Assembly: GCA_030837935.1 (NCBI GenBank)
Contig: JAUQXU010000029.1
Span: forward strand, 1-23,335
Length of the DNA: 23,335 nucleotides
From: Candidatus Brocadia sp.
GTDB lineage: Bacteria; Planctomycetota; Brocadiia; Brocadiales; Brocadiaceae
Reading direction: 5' to 3'
The notes beneath the pieces are model-generated. The model made no database searches and was not told where the DNA came from. It was given only the letters and a program-made list of their open reading frames with translations. Position numbers and translations under genes: made by a program. Below, in pieces: positions 22,758 to 23,335 of the stretch (its first letter is position 1; each line of letters opens with the position of its first letter).

Positions 22758-23335
22758 TTACTTACTTTCAAATACCTCCCCCTTACTTAAGACAATGTCA
22801 TCTGTACGGTGAAACATCCGATAGAGTACCGGGAGCACCAGTAATGTGAGGATGGTTGATGACACAATTCCACCGATCACTACCGTAGCAAGAGGTCGCT
22901 GCACTTCTGCCCCCGTTCCTGTGGCCAGGGCCATCGGAAGAAACCCTAAAGAAGCGACGAGGGCAGTCATTAGTACCGGGCGTAGACGGGTAATTGCACC
23001 TTGAATGATAGCATTGTCAAATGGATTACCTTCTGCACGCAGTTTATTCATAAACGATATCATAACAAGCCCATTTAAAACTGCTACCCCGGAAAGTGCT
23101 ATGAATCCAACTCCTGCCGAAATCGACAGGGGAATCCCCCTGAGCCAGAGCGCAATGATCCCGCCGGTAAGGGCAAACGGAACACCGGTATAGACCAAAA
23201 GGGCATCTTTTACCGTCCCAAATGTGGTAAAAAGCAGGAAAAAGATCAGTACGAGCGCTATGGGCGTAACAATCTGGAGTCGTTTCCTGGCCGACACCAT
23301 CTGCTCAAATTGTCCTCCCCACGTGATCCAGTAGC
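22758..23335 (-). CDS. czcA: heavy-metal efflux RND transporter, C-terminal part (CzcA/CusA family, runs off right edge)
   Basis: The frame is open to the right edge; an internal GTG at 23300 is not the true start. The visible 192 residues begin YWITWGGQFEQM, run through several membrane helices, and contain the CzcA/CusA signatures LRGIPLSISAGVGFIALSG, VAVLNGLVMISFMNKLR, TRLRPVLMTALVASLGFLPM and TGTGAEVQRPLATVVIGG, ending in the last helix LTLLVLPVLYRMF and a short cytosolic tail. This is the inner-membrane proton-driven pump of a three-part efflux system for divalent metals (Co/Zn/Cd) or Cu/Ag. The metal-selecting residues lie outside the window, so the substrate cannot be told. The partner adaptor and outer-membrane genes are not in the window. 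Confidence 0.92.
   Translation of the reverse strand, partial: YWITWGGQFEQMVSARKRLQIVTPIALVLIFFLLFTTFGTVKDALLVYTGVPFALTGGIIALWLRGIPLSISAGVGFIALSGVAVLNGLVMISFMNKLRAEGNPFDNAIIQGAITRLRPVLMTALVASLGFLPMALATGTGAEVQRPLATVVIGGIVSSTILTLLVLPVLYRMFHRTDDIVLSKGEVFESK

Overview
The window reads as a chromosomal segment of an environmental Gram-negative-type bacterium with moderate to low GC. The mix of secreted multidomain proteins, the RHS/NHL giant and the conserved export-associated tails reminds me of anammox planctomycetes (Brocadiales such as Brocadia, Jettenia or Kuenenia). That assignment is from memory and is not proven by the sequence; a HolA or RarA phylogeny would settle it.

Left part (1-6387) is housekeeping. 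The 5' part of a CDP-glucose 4,6-dehydratase runs off the left edge on the minus strand. Across a 440-base AT-rich gap lies a plus-strand run: adenosylcobinamide kinase (CobU), DNA polymerase III delta (HolA, overlapping cobU by one base), a TalC-type transaldolase, a Cache-HAMP membrane sensor with no output domain, and the clamp-loader-like ATPase RarA. A small helical protein of unknown function converges on rarA.

Middle part (6388-7259) has no convincing gene. It holds what looks like a decayed group II intron segment and an approximately 170-base palindromic element.

Right part (7260-22500) is a minus-strand island of exported proteins. Reading in the direction of transcription it contains: a c-di-GMP-I (GEMM) riboswitch whose 3' end shares bases with an intrinsic terminator; a giant RHS protein carrying NHL repeats and ending in an M15-like zinc peptidase tip, its signal-peptide part separated from the body by an apparent one-base frameshift; a relic of a second RHS copy; an M36 (fungalysin) metallopeptidase with CBM9-like, two LamG and FnIII-like domains; fragments of a GWINF-repeat surface protein and of a RiPP-precursor-like peptide; and a tightly coupled pair of chagasin-type (I42) cysteine-peptidase inhibitor and papain-type (C1A) peptidase. 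The papain and M36 enzymes carry nearly the same CBM9-like module. My reading is a c-di-GMP-responsive set of exported hydrolases and adhesins acting on neighbouring cells or matrix, with the inhibitor protecting the producer. The right edge holds the C-terminal part of a CzcA/CusA metal efflux pump.

Two apparent frameshifts (near 21446 and 10386) each need a single added base in a short homopolymer, so consensus error must be excluded before treating them as biology.
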